Origin: Lentzea xinjiangensis
Lineage (GTDB): Bacteria > Actinomycetota > Actinomycetes > Mycobacteriales > Pseudonocardiaceae
Assembly (NCBI RefSeq): GCF_900110955.1
Contig: NZ_FOFR01000032.1
Coordinates: 1-64,000 of the forward strand
Direction: 5' to 3'
Length of the DNA stretch: 64,000 nucleotides
Below, piece after piece: positions 1 to 8,913 of this stretch; positions within the stretch are counted from its first letter, which is position 1, and each line of letters opens with the position of its first letter. The notes beneath the pieces were generated by a model, which did not search any database, was not told the DNA's origin, and was given only the letters and a program-made list of their open reading frames with translations. The translations under genes and the position numbers were made by a program.

Positions 1-1121
1 CCGCCGCCACCGCCGCCACCGGGACGGAAGCCACCGCCACCGCCACCGCCGCCACCGCCGCCGCGGAAGCCGCCACCGCCGCCGCCGCCCCCACCGGGAC
101 GACCGCCGCCACCGCCACCGCCACCGGGACGGCCACCGCCGCCACCGGGACCAGGACGGTTACCGGCCGGACGGCCCGGCATCATGCCGGGGTTCGGGCG
201 CGGGGGCATGTTGCCCGGGTTGGGGCGAGGACCGCCCTGACCGGGACCACCGGGACGCGGACCGCCCTGGCCGGGGCCGGGACGGCCACCGCCCTGCGCG
301 GCGGCCGGGCGCTGACCACCCTGACCGGGCGTGCCGCCCGGACGGGGGTTCGCCGGACGCGGGTCGCCGGGCTTCGGGCCGGAGGGGCGGTCGCCCTGCT
401 CCTGACGCGGGCCGGGACGAGGTCCGGGACGAGGCGCGGGAGCGTTGCCGCCACCGACGCCGAAGGGGTTGTTGCCCGGACGCGGGGAACGCGGGCCGGC
501 AGGCTTGGGAGACTGCGGGCGCGGCGGCACCACGGACGGGGACTGCGCACCGGCGGACGCGGCCGGGGCCTGCGGCTGCTGGGGCTCTTGCGGCTGCTGC
601 TGCGGAGCCGGGCGCGGGCCCGGACGCGGGCCACCCGGCTTGGCGCCGGGAGCCGGAGCGGCCTTGGGGGCGGCCGGAGCCGACGCGGCGGGTGCCGGTG
701 CGGCGGCCGGAGCCTCCGGTTGCTGCTGGGGTGCGGGCGCGGCGGGAGCCGGAGCCTGCGCGGCAGGAGCTGCCGGGGCGGGCTTCGGCGCCGGCGGGCG
801 CGGTGCCGCGGGCTTCGGGCCGGGGAAGGCCTTGGGCGCCGCGGGCTTGGTGTCGGACGCTGCCGGCTTGGGCTCCGCCGGTGCGGCGGGCGCCGCGGCA
901 GCGGCGGGTGCGGGGGCCTTGGGCTTCGGGGCCGAAGGCTTGGGGGCCGAAGGCTTCGCCTTGGCTTCGTAGGCGTCACGGAGCCGGCGGGCCACGGGGG
1001 CCTCGACGGTCGACGACGCCGACTTCACGTACTCGCCCTGTTCGGCGAGCTTGTTCAGAACTTCCTTGCTAGTAACACCGAGCTCTTTCGCGAGCTCATG
1101 CACTCGGGCCTTGCCTGCCAC
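1..1121 (-). CDS. infB: Translation initiation factor IF-2, N-terminal part (cut by window edge)
   Basis: First 373 codons of IF-2; the GTPase core lies beyond the window. The GTG at 1121 is chosen because AGGAG (1126-1130) sits 4 bases upstream and the protein opens with [15 protein letters not shown], the IF2_N helical domain (residues 1-50). It is followed by an Ala/Pro/Lys-rich segment (about 55-190) and then a long Gly/Arg/Pro-rich segment, the disordered linker typical of actinobacterial IF-2. Fourth gene of rimP-nusA-ylxR-infB. IF-2 delivers initiator fMet-tRNA to the 30S subunit. The extreme G+C repeats at 1-180 are codons of this Gly-rich linker, not a separate element. Confidence 0.93.
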   Translation of the reverse strand, partial: MAGKARVHELAKELGVTSKEVLNKLAEQGEYVKSASSTVEAPVARRLRDAYEAKAKPSAPKPSAPKPKAPAPAAAAAPAAPAEPKPAASDTKPAAPKAFPGPKPAAPRPPAPKPAPAAPAAQAPAPAAPAPQQQPEAPAAAPAPAASAPAAPKAAPAPGAKPGGPRPGPRPAPQQQPQEPQQPQAPAASAGAQSPSVVPPRPQSPKPAGPRSPRPGNNPFGVGGGNAPAPRPGPRPGPRQEQGDRPSGPKPGDPRPANPRPGGTPGQGGQRPAAAQGGGRPGPGQGGPRPGGPGQGGPRPNPGNMPPRPNPGMMPGRPAGNRPGPGGGGGRPGGGGGGGGRPGGGGGGGGGFRGGGGGGGGGGGFRPGGGGGG

Positions 1122-1208
1122 TGCTCTCCTTGGTCGTGAGGCCGGCGGGCAAGTCCCATCGACCTCGTCTTAACGTCGCGCGTTCATGTCTTCAGCTTCA
1201 CGGCTGAC

Positions 1209-1562
1209 TCATGACGGGTCGACCTGCTTCCTTGTTTCCTGCTGACCGAAGGGCTGTCCTCCGGCCGGGTTCCCGTGCCGCTGCTCCAGGTGCTCGCGCA
1301 ACAAAGCGACGTCGAGGGCTCCCTGGACCCGGAGGGCCCGCGAGAACGCCCGTCGCCGCTCGGCGTTGCGCAGACATTCGAGATCGAAATGCAACCAAGC
1401 ACCCCGACCAGGAAGCCGCCTGCGGACGTCCGGAACCACCGATCCGTCCACCGCGACCACACGCAGCAGCTCAGAGTGCAACGTCCGGATGCGGCACCCA
1501 ATGCACGTGCGAACTGGGCCGATGTGCTGGGAGACCGAACCCGACGTTGAACCGTTGATAAT
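1209..1562 (-). CDS. ylxR: YlxR (DUF448) nucleic-acid-binding protein, no canonical start codon
   Basis: Small conserved protein between nusA and infB. The conserved YlxR motif is present as PVRTCIGCRIR, followed by VVPDVRRRLPGRGAWLH, then a helical C-terminus; about 117 residues. It lies in the same frame as nusA, and between the nusA stop (1578-1580) and the Cys motif there is no ATG, GTG, TTG or CTG. The best candidate start is the ATT at 1562, preceded by AGGGG with about 6 bases spacing. The only ordinary start (TTG near 1481) falls after the Cys motif and would remove it. Function in the family: RNA-binding or transcription-linked, reported to affect rnpB or ribosome-related expression in other bacteria. 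Start assignment is inference. Confidence 0.8.
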   Translation of the reverse strand: MINGSTSGSVSQHIGPVRTCIGCRIRTLHSELLRVVAVDGSVVPDVRRRLPGRGAWLHFDLECLRNAERRRAFSRALRVQGALDVALLREHLEQRHGNPAGGQPFGQQETRKQVDPS

Positions 1563-1577
1563 TCTATCCCCTGGAAC

Positions 1578-2591
1578 TCATTCGGCCGAACTGGATGTGA
1601 CTGCTCCGGCAGCCGGAGACTCCGCGTCGCTGCGGATGTCGATGCGCCAGCCGGTCAGGCGGGCGGCCAGGCGGGCGTTCTGCCCCTCCTTGCCGATCGC
1701 GAGCGACAGCTGGAAGTCCGGCACCACGACGCGCGCCGTCTTGGCGCGCTCGTCGAGCACTCGTACGGACACAACCTTGGCCGGGGACAAGGCATTCCCG
1801 ACGAAGGTGGCCGGGTCGTCCGAGTGGTCGATGATATCGATCTTCTCACCGCCGAGCTCGTGCATGACGTTGCGCACGCGGGCGCCCATCGGGCCGATGC
1901 AGGCGCCCTTGGCGTTCACGCCGGAGACCGTCGACTTGACCGCGATCTTCGAACGGTGACCTGCCTCACGTGCCACCGCGGGGATCTCCACGGTGCCGTC
2001 CGCGATCTCCGGGACCTCGAGGGCGAACAGCCGCCGCACGAGGTTCGGGTGCGTGCGCGACAGGGCGATCTGCGGGCCGCGCGAGCCGCGGGAGACGCTC
2101 ACGACGTAGCACTTGATCCGCTCGCCGTGGTTGTACTGCTCGCCCGGCACCTGCTCGGCCGGCGGCAGGACGCCCTCGGTGTCACCCACCTGGACGACGA
2201 CCATGCCGCGGGCGTTCGCGCGGGCGTCGCGCTGCACGACGCCCGCGATGATCTCGCCCTCCTTGGCGGCGAACTCGCCGAACGTGCGCTCGTGCTCGGC
2301 GTCGCGCAGGCGCTGCAGGATGACCTGGCGCGCCGTGGTGGCCGCGATGCGGCCGAAGCCCTCCGGAGTGTCGTCCCACTCCTCCTGGACCACGCCGTCA
2401 GGCCCCAGCTCCTGCGCGAGCACGCGCACGACCCCGGTCTTGCGGTCGATCTCCACCCGCGAGTGCGAGTGGTGCCCCTCGGTGTGCTTGTAGGCGGTCA
2501 GCAGCGCTGACTCGATCGCCTCCAGGACCGTCTCGAAGGGGATGTCCTTTTCACGTTCGATCGCCCTCAGGGCGGCGATGTCGACGTTCAC
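1578..2591 (-). CDS. nusA: Transcription termination/antitermination factor NusA
   Basis: 337 residues, the usual length of actinobacterial NusA, which lacks the C-terminal acidic repeats of E. coli. N-terminal RNA-polymerase-binding domain (about 1-110), S1 domain (about 115-185) and two KH domains ([14 protein letters not shown] and [19 protein letters not shown]). The GTG at 2591 overlaps the rimP stop as GTGA and is preceded by AGGAGGAG, implying translational coupling. It binds RNA polymerase and nascent RNA and modulates pausing and termination. Second gene of the rimP-nusA-ylxR-infB operon. Confidence 0.96.
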   Translation of the reverse strand: MNVDIAALRAIEREKDIPFETVLEAIESALLTAYKHTEGHHSHSRVEIDRKTGVVRVLAQELGPDGVVQEEWDDTPEGFGRIAATTARQVILQRLRDAEHERTFGEFAAKEGEIIAGVVQRDARANARGMVVVQVGDTEGVLPPAEQVPGEQYNHGERIKCYVVSVSRGSRGPQIALSRTHPNLVRRLFALEVPEIADGTVEIPAVAREAGHRSKIAVKSTVSGVNAKGACIGPMGARVRNVMHELGGEKIDIIDHSDDPATFVGNALSPAKVVSVRVLDERAKTARVVVPDFQLSLAIGKEGQNARLAARLTGWRIDIRSDAESPAAGAVTSSSAE

Positions 2592-3112
2592 CTCGGCTCC
2601 TCCTCCGGTGCTTTGCGAGTGAGCCGAGCCAGTTCCTCGACCGGCGGCTGCTTGAACTCGATCTCCATGACCGCGCGTTCGATGTGGCGGTACTCCACGC
2701 GCCTCAGCTCGCCCTGGTGCAGCAGCTCGACCCCGGTCTCGTCGCACTCGCCGACCCGGCCGAACCACTCGGCCTGCTCCGGCTGCTTGATCTTCACGAG
2801 ACGCAGGTGCGCGCGCTTCCAGTGGCGCGGGCGGGTGAGCGGGCGGTCGACACCCGGCGAGGTGACCTCGAGGGTGTACGGCCCGTTGATGAGGTGGTCG
2901 TGCGCGTCGAGCGCGGCGGAGACCACGCGGCTCGCCTCGGCGACCTCGTCGAGACCGATGCCGTCCTCACCGTCCACGACGACCTTGACCAGACGGCGGC
3001 GACCAGCCTGATTCACGTCGAGCGCGTCGAGGTCGAAGCCGATGGCCTCGAGAGCTTCCCGCACAACGGGCGCAAGCTGCGCGGAAAGCTCTCCGCGCGG
3101 CGGGCTGGACAC
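2588..3112 (-). CDS. rimP: Ribosome maturation factor RimP
   Basis: 174-residue protein needed for 30S subunit maturation. Sequence features: [21 protein letters not shown] at the start, the conserved [14 protein letters not shown] segment in the middle, and a C-terminal SH3-like domain. GTG start at 3112 has AAGGAG 7 bases upstream. First gene of the operon; its stop overlaps the nusA start by 4 bases. The same frame stays open upstream to 4717, but that part is antisense to the DUF4439 region and is not coding. Confidence 0.93.
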   Translation of the reverse strand: MSSPPRGELSAQLAPVVREALEAIGFDLDALDVNQAGRRRLVKVVVDGEDGIGLDEVAEASRVVSAALDAHDHLINGPYTLEVTSPGVDRPLTRPRHWKRAHLRLVKIKQPEQAEWFGRVGECDETGVELLHQGELRRVEYRHIERAVMEIEFKQPPVEELARLTRKAPEEEPR

Positions 3113-3242
3113 GTGGTGACTCCTTCGAGTTCGAACGCATGGAAACCCCGGCCGACGACGTGGTCGGCGACCGTGGACGCCAAGACTATCTCGTTCGCCC
3201 GCCTCCCACCGCCCCGCACGGCTGCTGGCAAGATGGGTTCGC

Positions 3243-3686
3243 GTGATCTCCGAATCGGTCAGCCGCCGTCGCGTGCTGCTCGCGGTGGCCGCCGCACCGC
3301 TCGCCGTTGCGTGCACCACAGAACCTCCCGCGCCACCGCCGCCGGACCCGCTGTCGGCCCTCGCCGCGCAGGCCCGCACGGACGCCGCGCTGGCCAGGAC
3401 GCTGACGACGGTGCCGGCGGCCTCTGAGATCGCGAAGGCCCGCGAGACGCACGCCGCCCTGCTGCAGGCGGAGGTCGACCGGGAGCGCCCGCCGCTGTCC
3501 TCCACGGCCCCGCCCGTCCCCACCACGCCGCCCACGCCGCCGGACCCGGTGGCGGCGCTGCGGACCGCGCTCGACGGGGCGGTCCGCGAGGCCTCGGCCG
3601 CCGTCGCGTCGCTGCCGAGCCACCGGGCCGGGCTCGTCGGTTCGGTGGCCGCCGGCTGCGCCTCGCTGCGGGAGGTGCTCGCGTGA
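3243..3686 (+). CDS. Small predicted lipoprotein
   Basis: 147 residues. The N-terminus has twin Arg residues (SRRRVLLAVAAAPLAVAC) and a lipobox-like LAVAC, so the mature protein probably begins with lipidated Cys near residue 28 on the outer face of the membrane. The rest is Ala-rich, helical, with a Pro-rich stretch around 80-100. Divergent from rimP, and its stop overlaps the GTG of the next gene (GTGA, 3683-3686), so the two are coupled. Often seen as a partner of DUF4439 ferritin-like proteins; no specific function is known. Confidence 0.65.
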   Translation: MISESVSRRRVLLAVAAAPLAVACTTEPPAPPPPDPLSALAAQARTDAALARTLTTVPAASEIAKARETHAALLQAEVDRERPPLSSTAPPVPTTPPTPPDPVAALRTALDGAVREASAAVASLPSHRAGLVGSVAAGCASLREVLA

Positions 3687-4111
3687 ACGTCGACGCCGTG
3701 CAGACCGCTCTCGGCACCGAGCACGCGGCGTTGTGGACCTACGGGATGGTGTCCGCGTTCCTGGGCAACCAGGCCGCGGCCGTCGCGGAGGGCGTCACCG
3801 CGCACCGGGCACGCCGGGACACGACCGAGCGGTGGCTGCGCGACCAGGGTGCGACGCCCGCGCCGCCCGCGGCCGCCTACCTGCCGCCCTCCCCCGTGTC
3901 GGACGGGCCTTCCGCGCTCGCGGCGCTCGTGGCGGTCGAGCAGGACACCTGCGCCGCGTGGCGGGGGGTGCTGGAGCGCACCGACGACCCCGCGCTGCGG
4001 ACGTCGGCGCTGGAGTCGCTGACGGCGGCGGCGGTGCGGGCGACGAGGTGGCGCAAGGTCGCCGGGGCGACCCCGGCGTCCATCACGATGCCGGGTGTCG
4101 CCTCGGGTTAG
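3683..4111 (+). CDS. DUF4439 ferritin-like domain protein
   Basis: 142 residues, no signal peptide. Helical protein with the pattern ALGTEHAALWTYGMVSAFL near the start and LVAVEQDTCAAWRGVLERT in the second half, typical of the ferritin-like four-helix DUF4439 family seen downstream of rimP-divergent lipoproteins in actinomycetes. Possible metal-binding Glu/His residues (EH near residue 13, EQD near 92) are present, but no function has been shown for this family. Translationally coupled to the upstream lipoprotein gene. Confidence 0.65.
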   Translation: MNVDAVQTALGTEHAALWTYGMVSAFLGNQAAAVAEGVTAHRARRDTTERWLRDQGATPAPPAAAYLPPSPVSDGPSALAALVAVEQDTCAAWRGVLERTDDPALRTSALESLTAAAVRATRWRKVAGATPASITMPGVASG

Positions 4112-4137
4112 GTTCCGCGCGGGGACCGGTGCGGGCT

Positions 4138-4896
4138 CTAGTCGCCGAACGACGAAGCGAGCCTGATCGCGTCCTCGGAGACCTTCTTCATCTCCTTGTT
4201 GTGCGCGAGCGCGTCGGCGCCCCTGACCGGCGAGTCCGACTCGACGATCACGACCTCCTGGTCGCGTTGCTCGGAGGCGTACCCGCCGTTGGCGAGCGTG
4301 GTCAGCGGCGGCACGCTGATCGCCTTGTCCAGCACCAGGTCCTTGACGTTGCCGGTGCCGTCCTTCTGGGTCAGCTCGCGCAGTTGCCGCGCCTCGTCCG
4401 CCGTGCGCATCTTCACCACGGACACCGACGAGTAGACGGTGCGGCCGTCGGGCAGCTTGGCGGTGTAGAAGGCGCGCGTCAGCTGCAGGCACGGCGTGGC
4501 CTTGAAGAACGCCTGCGTCTGCCCGGTCGCGTGGACCGCGCAGTCGCTGTCCTTCACCGGCCCCGGCAGCTGCGGCACGCTGGTGAACTCGAACTCCCCC
4601 GCGGTCTTCTGCGGCTGCGCGACCGGTTCGTCGACCCGCTCCGACGGCTGCAGCACCCACCACACGAAACCCGAGACCACCGCGACGCCCACGAGCGCCA
4701 GCGCCTTGCCCAGCCACGTCGTCTTGCGCTGGGGCGCAGGCGGCGGGGAGGGTGGGTGCGGCCGGCGGTTGTCCATGATCGACTGGAGCTTCACCAGCTC
4801 GTCGGCCGGGTACAACGGCGCGGTGTCGGTCGGCCTCGGTGGGAATCGAGGCAGGTTCTGGGTCACCTCTTCAGGTGACTGGCGTGGTTCCGACAC
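4138..4896 (-). CDS. Single-pass membrane protein of unknown function
   Basis: 252 residues from the GTG at 4896; an ATG at about 4776 (MDNRRPHPP) is an alternative start. Cytoplasmic Pro-rich N-terminus, one transmembrane helix (ALALVGVAVVSGFVWWVL), then an extracellular domain of about 160 residues containing two Cys (DCAVHATGQ and ATPCLQL) that could form a disulfide. I do not recognise the family; the exported domain follows the layout of many actinomycete anchored hypothetical proteins. Convergent with the DUF4439 gene, 26 bases apart. Confidence 0.65.
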   Translation of the reverse strand: MSEPRQSPEEVTQNLPRFPPRPTDTAPLYPADELVKLQSIMDNRRPHPPSPPPAPQRKTTWLGKALALVGVAVVSGFVWWVLQPSERVDEPVAQPQKTAGEFEFTSVPQLPGPVKDSDCAVHATGQTQAFFKATPCLQLTRAFYTAKLPDGRTVYSSVSVVKMRTADEARQLRELTQKDGTGNVKDLVLDKAISVPPLTTLANGGYASEQRDQEVVIVESDSPVRGADALAHNKEMKKVSEDAIRLASSFGD

Positions 4897-4921
4897 AAGG
4901 ACCAACGGTAACGGACGGCAG

Positions 4922-5875
4922 TCACGCAAGCGCTTCGAGCACCCGGTCAACGTCCTCGACCGTGTTGTACATGTGACACGCGAACCGCGTCCTGCCTGCA
5001 CGAACCGATGAGACGACGCCCGGAACGGGTGCCGCGCCCACTGAGACGATCGACGACCCGTTCGGGGGAAGGCCGAGCCCGGCGAGGAGGCGATCCGTCA
5101 AGCTCACGCAGTGCGCGCGCACGGCCTCAAGATCGAGGGTGGCCACCCATGGCAGCGCCACCGCCGCACCGACGTGAGCGAACCACGTCGGCGAGAGGTC
5201 GAACCGCCGTGCGTCCGGACGGAGCACCAGCTCGGTTCCGTAGTTCTCCTCCGTGCTGTACCAGTTCGCCGCCACGGGACTGAGGAAGTCCATCCGGTCC
5301 GGCCGCACCGCCAGCCAGGCAGCGCCCCGCGGCGACATCAGCCACTTGTACGCGACACCGACGACGAAGTCCGCCCACGCCAACGACAACGGCATCCACC
5401 CGGCCGCCTGCGAGACGTCCAGCAGCACCGGTTTGCCCGACGCGCGCAACGCCTCCAGGTCCGCGATGGCCCCGTCCGCGGACTGGACCACGCTCACCGC
5501 GACGAGATCGCATTCGTCCACAGTGGACACGATCCGGTGGCCCGCCGCCACGAACGGCAGCGTGACGCTGGTGAACTCGCCGGGGTCGAGGAAGACCTTC
5601 GAGCCGGCGGGCAGCGCCTGAGCGACCAGCGAGACGAACTGCGAGACCGTGGCGCCGCACGCGACCGATGTCGCGGGCACCCCGATCAGCCGGCCGAACG
5701 CCGCACGGGAGGTCTCGACGACGCCGGTGAAGCTCGACGAGGTGTCCTGGCCGCGGCGCCACCGCTCGTGAGCGGCCGCCACCGCGTCGGCGACGTGCCG
5801 CGGGGGCACACCGATGGACGCCGTGTTGAGGTATCCCGGCTCGACGTCGAAGACGGCCCCGAACGCCTCACGCAT
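4922..5875 (-). CDS. Class V aminotransferase family protein (PLP)
   Basis: 317 residues. PLP fold type I enzyme of the cysteine desulfurase/kynureninase-like group: start YLNTASIGVPPRHV, Asp of the cofactor site in LLDVSQAAGW, and the Schiff-base lysine in GVAYKWLMSPRGAAW. The substrate cannot be told from sequence. ATG at 5875 overlaps the stop of the upstream DUF4442 gene by 8 bases, so the two are coupled. Shorter than most desulfurases (about 400), as in the isopenicillin-epimerase-like branch. Confidence 0.85.
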   Translation of the reverse strand: MREAFGAVFDVEPGYLNTASIGVPPRHVADAVAAAHERWRRGQDTSSSFTGVVETSRAAFGRLIGVPATSVACGATVSQFVSLVAQALPAGSKVFLDPGEFTSVTLPFVAAGHRIVSTVDECDLVAVSVVQSADGAIADLEALRASGKPVLLDVSQAAGWMPLSLAWADFVVGVAYKWLMSPRGAAWLAVRPDRMDFLSPVAANWYSTEENYGTELVLRPDARRFDLSPTWFAHVGAAVALPWVATLDLEAVRAHCVSLTDRLLAGLGLPPNGSSIVSVGAAPVPGVVSSVRAGRTRFACHMYNTVEDVDRVLEALA

Positions 5876-6332
5876 GCGCGAGCCGCTTGTCGCGCTTGCG
5901 CCGCGCGTAGACCTGCTTGCGCACCTTGGCGATCACGGTCCCATCCTGCCCCACGACGTCCGTGTCGAACCAGATCAACGCCTTCGCGCCGGACCCGGTC
6001 CGCTCCAGGACCTGCTCGACGTGCTCGTCGGTCAGCCGGAACTCCGCGCGCACGGTGCCGCGGCCGGGCGCCACGAACTCGATCTCGCCGGCCCGGTCCC
6101 ACACCACGTGCTCGCCCTTGAGCTGGTGGAACAGCAGCAGCACCCAGAAGGGGTCGGTCATCGCGAACAGCGAGCCGCCGAAGTGGGTCCCGAAGAAGTT
6201 GCGGTTCCACGGACGCAGGCGCATCCGGACCCGTGCGTACCGGTAGTCCGGTGAGATCTCCTCGACGCGGATGCCGGCGAACAGGAACGGCGGCCACAGG
6301 TTCATGCCGAGGCGCAGGCGGCTTGCCTTCAT
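5868..6332 (-). CDS. DUF4442 hot-dog fold protein (thioesterase-like)
   Basis: 154 residues from the ATG at 6332. Conserved NFFGTHFGGSLFAMTDPFWVLLL is the DUF4442 signature, a hot-dog fold relative of acyl-CoA thioesterases; C-terminus very basic (QVYARRKRDKRLAHA). Starts 11 bases after the stop of the glycosyltransferase gene and overlaps the aminotransferase gene, so the three probably form one transcript. No good ribosome binding site is visible, which fits coupling to the upstream stop. Confidence 0.8.
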   Translation of the reverse strand: MKASRLRLGMNLWPPFLFAGIRVEEISPDYRYARVRMRLRPWNRNFFGTHFGGSLFAMTDPFWVLLLFHQLKGEHVVWDRAGEIEFVAPGRGTVRAEFRLTDEHVEQVLERTGSGAKALIWFDTDVVGQDGTVIAKVRKQVYARRKRDKRLAHA

Positions 6333-6343
6333 AAAAAACAGTG

Positions 6344-7293
6344 TTACACAACGTCCGCCAGCCTGTCCGCGACTTCCTCCGGCGACGGCATGTGACGTAT
6401 CTCTTCGGCTACCCGAGCTGCGGCTTCCCGGTAACTGCCGACCGCGAGCACCCGCCGCGCGCTCTCCGCGACCGCGTCGGCACTCACCGCGTCCGGCCAC
6501 ACGCCCGCACCCGCCTCGACGAGTGCCGACGCGTTGCCGAACTGGTCCGCGCCCCGCGGCAGCACGACCTGGGGGACGCCGTGGGCCAGTGCCGCCAGCA
6601 TCGTGCCGCTACCGCCGTGGTGGACGACGACGTCCGCCTGCCTGATGACCTCGGCTTGCGGCAGCCACGGGTGCACGGAGACGTTCGGCGGCAGCTCGCC
6701 CAGCCGCACTCGCGGCGCGGCGACGACCACCTGCGCGTCGAGCCGCCCGAGGCCCGCGATGGCGTTCCTCAGCACGTCCTCGGTGCCGAACACCGTGCCG
6801 AGCGTGAGGTAGACCAACGTCTCGTGCGTCCGCCGGGGCACCTCGCCGGGCGTGGCGTGCGGCACCGGTCGCAGCAGGAGGCGGTCGGCGCGGAAGCCCT
6901 CGTCCTGCAGCGAGGGCGGGCAGATGTCGAGGTGCCGCCCGCCCTCCGGCCGGGCCAGCCCGGTGCCCTCGGGGAACATCCGCCCGAACCCGTGCCACAG
7001 CACCGGGAACGCCCGCCTGCGCGCCTCCGCGAAGACCTCGGGGACCGCCCACCCGGCGATCACCAGGTCGGGCAGGACGCGTTCGAGCTCGGGGGCGATG
7101 TCCTCGGCGTAGATCTCGCCGAACACCAGCCCCGGGCGGAACGGGCGCAGCCCCAGCCGGTCCAGTTCGGGGTGCAGGTCCTCCCCGACCGCGAAGTGCA
7201 CCTCGTGCCCCGCGTCGCGCAGGGCGAGCGCCAGCGGTACCAGGGGGTAGGTGTGTGACCGGCCGTCGCCATGCCGGCGAAGAGCACGCGCAT
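6344..7293 (-). pseudogene. GT1/MGT-type glycosyltransferase with a frameshift near its start
   Basis: The 5' end reads MRVLFAGMATAGHT from ATG 7293. The rest of the enzyme (YPLVPLALALRDAGHEVHF onward, to 6344) is in another frame. The break lies at the CA-repeat around 7250-7256 (CACACACC on the coding strand); removing one CA would restore GHTYPLVPL. The C-terminal half has the UGT donor-binding signature: WLPQAEVIRQADVVVHHGGSGTM, then PRGADQFGNA. Reconstructed length about 315 residues, shorter than the 380-400 of macrolide glycosyltransferases. Either a real slippage mutation or a sequencing error. First gene of an operon with DUF4442 and aminotransferase genes. Confidence 0.75.
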
Positions 7294-7342
7294 GCCGCGA
7301 CGGTACTGCGGGCGCGCGAGCGGGTTCGTAAGATCTGGTGCC

Positions 7343-7750
7343 ATGCGCAGCGAGGAGATCCAGGTCCGCACCGGTGCCGAGGAGGTCGTCCACGACCTCA
7401 CCAGCGAGTGCGAGCGGTTCCTCGCCGACGAGAACGGTGACGGGCTGCTGCACGTGTGGGTGCCCCACGCGACGGCGGGCATCGCCATCATCGAGACGGG
7501 CGCCGGCAGCGACGACGACCTGCTGACCGCGTTGGAACGCGTCCTCCCCCACGACGTGAAGTGGCGGCACCGGCACGGCGCCCCCGGCCACGGCCGCGAC
7601 CACGTGATGCCCGCGCTGGTGGCGCCGTACGCGACGATCCCGGTGCTGGGCGGCGTGCTGGCGCTCGGGACCTGGCAGTCGATCTGCCTCGTGGACACCA
7701 ACGTCGACAACCCCGTCCGCACGGTTCGGCTGAGCTTCCTGGCCGGCTGA
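7343..7750 (+). CDS. YjbQ family protein (UPF0047)
   Basis: 135 residues from ATG 7343. Family signature HVWVPHATAGIAIIETG, then HDVKWRHR, and GTWQSICLVDTNVDNPVRTVRLSF at the C-terminus. The YjbQ family is a compact beta-fold with conserved His residues; some members show weak thiamine-phosphate synthase activity, but the physiological role is open. Divergent from the glycosyltransferase gene with 49 bases between starts. Confidence 0.88.
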   Translation: MRSEEIQVRTGAEEVVHDLTSECERFLADENGDGLLHVWVPHATAGIAIIETGAGSDDDLLTALERVLPHDVKWRHRHGAPGHGRDHVMPALVAPYATIPVLGGVLALGTWQSICLVDTNVDNPVRTVRLSFLAG

Positions 7751-7827
7751 GCTCCCAGGCCGCGACGACCCGCGGCAGCGCGGACGAGGGATCGGGGGCT
7801 GTCGGACGCACGAGGTACCGTTTGCCC

Positions 7828-8892
7828 GTGACGTACCCAGGTGGCGGCGGGCAGGGCGGCTGGAACGACCAGCAGGGCTGGAACGACCAGCAGGGCTGGG
7901 GTCAGCAGCAGGGTGAGCACCCCAGCGGCGGTTACCCGGTCGGCGGCCATCCGCAGACGGGCGGCTTCCCCCAGCAAGGCGGGTTCCCGCAGCAGGGGGA
8001 GCACCCCAGCGGCGGCTACCCGGTCGGCGGCCCCCCGCAGACGGGCGGCTTCCTCCAGCAGGGCGGCTTCCCGCACCAAGGCGGTTTCCCCCAGCAGGGC
8101 GGCGGCTACGGCGGTCTCGGGGTGTACGGCGGGTTCGGCGACGAGCCGCCGAAGAAGAGCAAGAAGACGGTGTGGCTGGCGCTCGGCGCGGTCGTGCTGG
8201 TGCTCCTGGCCGCCGGTGGCCTGACGTGGTTCCTGGTCGCGCAGTCGGATGACGACCCGGCCGCGCAGACGACCACGCCGGCCCCCACGAGCACCTCCTC
8301 CTCGCAGCAGGCCGAGGCGGGGTGTCCGAAGAACGACGGCATGCAGTGCGTGAAGACGTCGCTCGGCTTCACCTACGAGGTGCCGAGGACGTGGGACATC
8401 ATCGACGCGAGCATCCCGGTCGAGAAGTTCGCGGGCGTCTCGCTGACCGGCGTCACCTCGTACGGCGACTACACCTGCGAGGGCAAGCCGTTCACGAAGG
8501 GCACCAACGGCGGAGCGCTGCTGCCGAAGGGCGACATCAACAAGACCGCCACCGACTTCACCACGGCCGTCGCGACGCAGTACTACTCGTCGGGCGGCGC
8601 GCCGCAGGTCACGCTGACGCAGCCCAAGCCCGTGAAGATCCAGCACACCCAGAAGAACGGCGAGAAGGTCGTCGTCGAGGGCGTGCAGGTCGACGCCACC
8701 GTCACCCAGTCCGGCAACAAGTGCCTGGCGAGCAAGGGCATGGTCAAGGTCGTCGTGCTCAACGGCAGCAGCAAGCTGCACGTGCTGGTCGTGAACGGCG
8801 ACCTGGAGGGCGGCGGGGGTGGCGCCACGCCGCCGTTGCCCAAGGAGTCCGACCTGCAGAAGGTGGTCGACTCGCTGGTGCCGACCACCTAG
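7828..8892 (+). CDS. Gly/Gln-rich single-pass membrane protein
   Basis: 354 residues from GTG 7828 (an in-frame TTG at 7822 is possible). Residues 1-105 are low complexity, built from repeats such as GWNDQQ, QGEHPSGGYPVGG and FPQQGGFP; the unit QGEHPSGGYPVGG occurs twice. A basic segment (PPKKSKK) precedes a transmembrane helix (VWLALGAVVLVLLAAGGLTWFLV, about 113-135), then a Thr/Ser/Pro linker and an extracellular domain of about 200 residues with four Cys. Such layout is common among actinomycete surface proteins of unknown function. No family recognised for the C-terminal domain. Confidence 0.8.
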   Translation: MTYPGGGGQGGWNDQQGWNDQQGWGQQQGEHPSGGYPVGGHPQTGGFPQQGGFPQQGEHPSGGYPVGGPPQTGGFLQQGGFPHQGGFPQQGGGYGGLGVYGGFGDEPPKKSKKTVWLALGAVVLVLLAAGGLTWFLVAQSDDDPAAQTTTPAPTSTSSSQQAEAGCPKNDGMQCVKTSLGFTYEVPRTWDIIDASIPVEKFAGVSLTGVTSYGDYTCEGKPFTKGTNGGALLPKGDINKTATDFTTAVATQYYSSGGAPQVTLTQPKPVKIQHTQKNGEKVVVEGVQVDATVTQSGNKCLASKGMVKVVVLNGSSKLHVLVVNGDLEGGGGGATPPLPKESDLQKVVDSLVPTT

Positions 8893-8913
8893 CACCCGCC
8901 GAGAGCGGCTCGT

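Noticed and set aside
1-180. GGCCACCGCCGCC-type repeats at the window start, looking like a satellite or CRISPR
   Set aside because: They are codons of the Gly-rich linker of IF-2, without constant repeat and spacer lengths.
2588-4717. 709-codon minus-strand frame extending rimP upstream
   Set aside because: It is antisense to the lipoprotein and DUF4439 genes; only the last 174 codons match RimP, with a clear start at 3112.
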